Shown here: positions 6,677 through 8,453 of the stretch, in pieces
Layout of the letters: each line of letters opens with the position of its first letter
Position numbering within the stretch: the stretch's first letter is position 1
The notes under the pieces: generated by a model
Told to the model about the DNA's origin: nothing
Databases searched by the model: none
Seen by the model: only the letters and a program-made list of their open reading frames with translations
From: CAYRGQ01 sp964444885
GTDB lineage: Bacteria > Bacteroidota > Bacteroidia > Sphingobacteriales > Sphingobacteriaceae
Direction: 5' to 3'
Assembly (NCBI GenBank): GCA_964444885.1
Contig: CAYUIZ010000127.1
Location: forward strand, 1 to 8,453
DNA length: 8,453 nt
Position numbers and translations under genes: made by a program

Positions 6677-6717
6677 TCGGGATCAAGTCGAAACTATTGA
6701 AAGAAAGGAATCCCGAT
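6676..6717 (+). promoter_or_regulatory. Alternative 8-bp stem competing with the atpE-atpF hairpin
   Basis: ATCGGGAT (6676-6683, beginning in the atpE stop codon) is perfectly complementary to ATCCCGAT (6710-6717), with a 26-nt loop. The right arm shares 6710-6712 with the left arm of the larger hairpin at 6701-6747, so the two cannot form fully together. Ribosomes terminating on atpE would cover the left arm and favour the larger hairpin. The pairing is visible; a switching role is inference. Confidence 0.35.
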
Positions 6718-6747
6718 GCGGGGTTGCCGGTTGGAGATTCCTTTCTT
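6701..6747 (+). terminator. Strong atpE-atpF intercistronic hairpin
   Basis: AAGAAAGGAATC (6701-6712) and GATTCCTTTCTT (6736-6747) form a perfect 12-bp stem with a GC-rich 23-nt loop. A T5 run occurs 9 nt further on (6756-6760), too far for a classic intrinsic terminator. It sits in the longest gap of the operon (6677-6795) and is a candidate partial terminator, RNA processing site or 3' stabiliser, leaving more atpE than downstream mRNA. Full termination is unlikely because atpF, atpH and atpA have no visible promoter of their own. Confidence 0.55.
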
Positions 6748-6795
6748 ATTCCGAATTTTTAATAGTACAACAAGGAATTTTATAATAACACATAT

Positions 6796-7290
6796 ATGGA
6801 TTTACTTATTCCTGAAGTCGGTTTAGTGGTTTGGCACAGCATCGCGTTTCTGACGTTGTTGTTCATTTTGGCCAAGTTTGCTTGGAAACCGGTGTTGAAA
6901 GCCATTCACGAGCGCGAGCGTTCGATTGAAGGTGCATTGGCCTCCGCGGAGAAAGCCCGGGAAGAAATGGCGCGCCTTACCAACGAGAACGAGCAGTTGC
7001 TAAAAGACGCACGGGTGGAACGCGACGCGATTTTGAAAGAAGCGAAAGTGCTGAAAGACCAAATCGTGGCGGACGCCAAGGAGCAAGCGCAGGTCGAAGG
7101 AGCCAAGCTCATCGACCAGGCACGCAAAGAAATCGAAGACCAGAAAAACCGGGCGCTTATCGAGGTGAAAAACCAAGTGTCCAACTTGTCGATCGATATT
7201 GCCAAGAAGGTACTCGAGCGTGAGTTTGCCGACCAAGGCAAGCAGGAAGCCCTGGTAGCCGAACTGCTGAAGGACGTCAAGTTAAACTAA
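6796..7290 (+). CDS. atpF: F1Fo ATP synthase subunit b
   Basis: A 164-residue peripheral-stalk subunit of normal length. One N-terminal membrane helix (about 9-29) ends in the family's KFAWKPVLKAI pattern at 27-37. Continuous charged coiled coil then runs from about 38 to 126, rich in Glu, Lys, Ala and Arg. A C-terminal part (130-162, IAKKVLEREF) docks with the delta subunit. It links the a subunit in the membrane to the F1 head as a stator. The ATG is preceded by an AT-rich leader without a clear Shine-Dalgarno sequence. It follows the intercistronic hairpin and is separated from atpH by 31 bp. Confidence 0.95.
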   Translation: MDLLIPEVGLVVWHSIAFLTLLFILAKFAWKPVLKAIHERERSIEGALASAEKAREEMARLTNENEQLLKDARVERDAILKEAKVLKDQIVADAKEQAQVEGAKLIDQARKEIEDQKNRALIEVKNQVSNLSIDIAKKVLEREFADQGKQEALVAELLKDVKLN

Positions 7291-7321
7291 TAGCCACCTT
7301 TAACGGTAAGCGAGAAACACT

Positions 7322-7870
7322 ATGTCAGAATTTAAAGTAGCATCACGATACGCGAAGGCGCTGATTGACCTGTCCCAGGAACAAGCGGACCTGGACACCG
7401 TCAAGAAGGACATGGAGCAATTTATCGCGGTGCTTCGCCAAAACAAGGAGTTGCAGGCTGTACTCAAAAACCCGATTATCAAACAAGATATGAAAACCAA
7501 TATCTTGAACGGGTTGTTTGCCGACAAGATCCATCCTTCGATCATGGGGTTCCTGCAGATCTTGGTGCGCAAAGGGCGTTCGAATATTTTGTATGCCACC
7601 GCCAAAGAGTTTGTCCGCGAGTACAACGAACTGCGGGGCATCGTACACGCCACGGTGAGCTCGGCCACAGCATTGTCGCCAGCCAGCCGGGAGGCATTGA
7701 CCAAAGCAATCGCGACGGAAATCGGCGCGTCTGAAGTGGTCTTAGAGAACAAGATCGACGAAGGTCTGATCGCTGGCTTTGTAGTTAAAGTAGGCGACCG
7801 GCAGATCGATGCGAGTATCGCGGGCAAGCTGTCCAAGCTCGAAAGGCATTTTAGTCAATCAGTGAATTAA
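7322..7870 (+). CDS. atpH: F1Fo ATP synthase subunit delta
   Basis: A 182-residue OSCP/delta subunit of usual size that joins the peripheral stalk to the top of the alpha/beta hexamer. The N-terminal helical domain (about 4-105) opens with the typical ASRYAKALIDLS pattern at 7-18 and includes VRKGRSNIL at 82-90. The C-terminal domain ends in the family signature around 146-172, with DEGLIAGFVVKVGDRQID and a final L-x-x-L helix. The leader before ATG is A-rich with no Shine-Dalgarno sequence. Position between atpF and atpA is the standard gene order. Confidence 0.95.
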   Translation: MSEFKVASRYAKALIDLSQEQADLDTVKKDMEQFIAVLRQNKELQAVLKNPIIKQDMKTNILNGLFADKIHPSIMGFLQILVRKGRSNILYATAKEFVREYNELRGIVHATVSSATALSPASREALTKAIATEIGASEVVLENKIDEGLIAGFVVKVGDRQIDASIAGKLSKLERHFSQSVN

Positions 7871-7896
7871 ACACCTCCGGCTACCGGAAGGCGTGT
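7871..7896 (+). other. Small hairpin in the atpH-atpA gap
   Basis: TCCGG (7876-7880) and CCGGA (7884-7888) form a 5-bp stem around CTA. Outer ACAC (7871-7874) and GTGT (7893-7896) can extend it across an internal loop. It begins right after the atpH stop and is followed by an A/T-rich leader to the atpA start at 7930, with no T-run. It could be an mRNA processing or stability element; function is unproven. Confidence 0.35.
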
Positions 7897-7929
7897 CAAT
7901 AATAGCATAACCTTTAATATAGAAACAAA

Positions 7930-8453
7930 ATGATAGAGGTAAGACCAGACGAAGTATCGGCGATTTTAAGAGAGCAGTTGTCGGGCTTCAAATCAGCCGC
8001 CGAACTGGAAGAAGTCGGTACGGTATTGCAAATCGGCGACGGTATCGCGCGCATCTACGGCTTGACAAAAGTACAGTCAGGCGAATTGGTCGAATTTGAT
8101 AACGGACTTCAGGGCATCGTTCTGAACTTGGAAGAGGATAACGTAGGTGTCGTATTACTCGGCTCTTCGGATGAGATCAAAGAAGGCGATACAGTAAAAC
8201 GTACCAGCCGCATCGCGTCCATCAGAGTAGGCGAAGGCATGCTGGGCCGCGTTGTCAATACGATGGGGCAGCCCCTCGACGGCAAGGGACCCATTACAGG
8301 CGAATCGTACGAAATGCCCATCGAGCGCAAGGCGCCGGGCGTTATCTACCGTCAGCCAGTAACCGAGCCGTTGCAGACTGGTATCAAGGCTATCGACGCC
8401 ATGATTCCGATCGGACGCGGACAGCGGGAGCTTGTAATCGGCGACCGCCAAAC
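7930..8453 (+). CDS. atpA: F1Fo ATP synthase subunit alpha, 5' part only
   Basis: The first 174 codons of the alpha subunit, open at the window edge. The protein starts MIEVRPDEVSAILREQL, a Bacteroidota-like N-terminus. The beta-barrel domain follows (about 28-95, with GTVLQIGDGIARIYGL at 30-45), then the start of the nucleotide-binding domain with RKAPGVIYRQPVTEPLQTGI at 133-152 and IDAMIPIGRGQRELVIGDRQ at 155-174. The window ends inside the Walker A motif GDRQTGKT, after GDRQ. Alpha subunits hold the non-catalytic nucleotide sites of F1. The ATG at 7930 is preceded by AGAAACAAA, an A-rich leader with no Shine-Dalgarno sequence. The full-length protein would be about 500-530 residues. Confidence 0.96.
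   Translation, partial: MIEVRPDEVSAILREQLSGFKSAAELEEVGTVLQIGDGIARIYGLTKVQSGELVEFDNGLQGIVLNLEEDNVGVVLLGSSDEIKEGDTVKRTSRIASIRVGEGMLGRVVNTMGQPLDGKGPITGESYEMPIERKAPGVIYRQPVTEPLQTGIKAIDAMIPIGRGQRELVIGDRQ

Overview
The window looks like a chromosomal segment of a fairly GC-rich member of the Bacteroidota (Sphingobacteriales/Cytophagales-like; this rank is a guess). Three things point there. The ATP synthase a subunit carries an N-terminal signal peptide and a long pre-membrane domain. Two promoters match the Bacteroidota -33/-7 pattern, TTG-type box then TAnnTTTG, both with a 20-nt spacer. Most start codons lack a Shine-Dalgarno sequence and follow A-rich leaders.

Left part (1-2361): after a 138-bp leader with nothing firmly assignable come two convergent Gfo/Idh/MocA-family oxidoreductase genes. 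The first (139-1227, +) has a Sec-type signal peptide, a degenerate nucleotide-binding glycine motif and Tyr where the family usually has His. The second (1276-2361, -) is a canonical cytoplasmic member with GxGxxG, EKP and DxGxH motifs. A strong hairpin at 1221-1250 separates them and probably serves as a bidirectional 3' end. Their substrates cannot be read from the sequence.

Middle (2362-4844): a 251-bp gap holds a hairpin plus T-run of unknown purpose and a good promoter. The promoter drives a 743-residue superfamily 1 (Pif1/RecD-like) helicase with a helical, HTH-like C-terminal part.

Right part (4845-8453): a second Bacteroidota promoter, overlapped by a dyad, starts the F1Fo ATP synthase operon: an AtpI-like four-helix membrane protein (TTG start), atpB, atpE, atpF, atpH and the first 174 codons of atpA. 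The window cuts atpA inside the Walker A motif; atpG would be expected next. The first two genes overlap by ATGA. The later junctions carry leaders and hairpins, notably a 12-bp stem between atpE and atpF that competes with an alternative 8-bp stem. This could help produce the excess of c subunit that the rotor ring needs.

I see no mobile element, CRISPR array, tRNA, rRNA or defence island, and no gene cluster that looks like a new system. The most interesting signals are regulatory, in the atp operon and its promoter, together with the exported, motif-divergent oxidoreductase.
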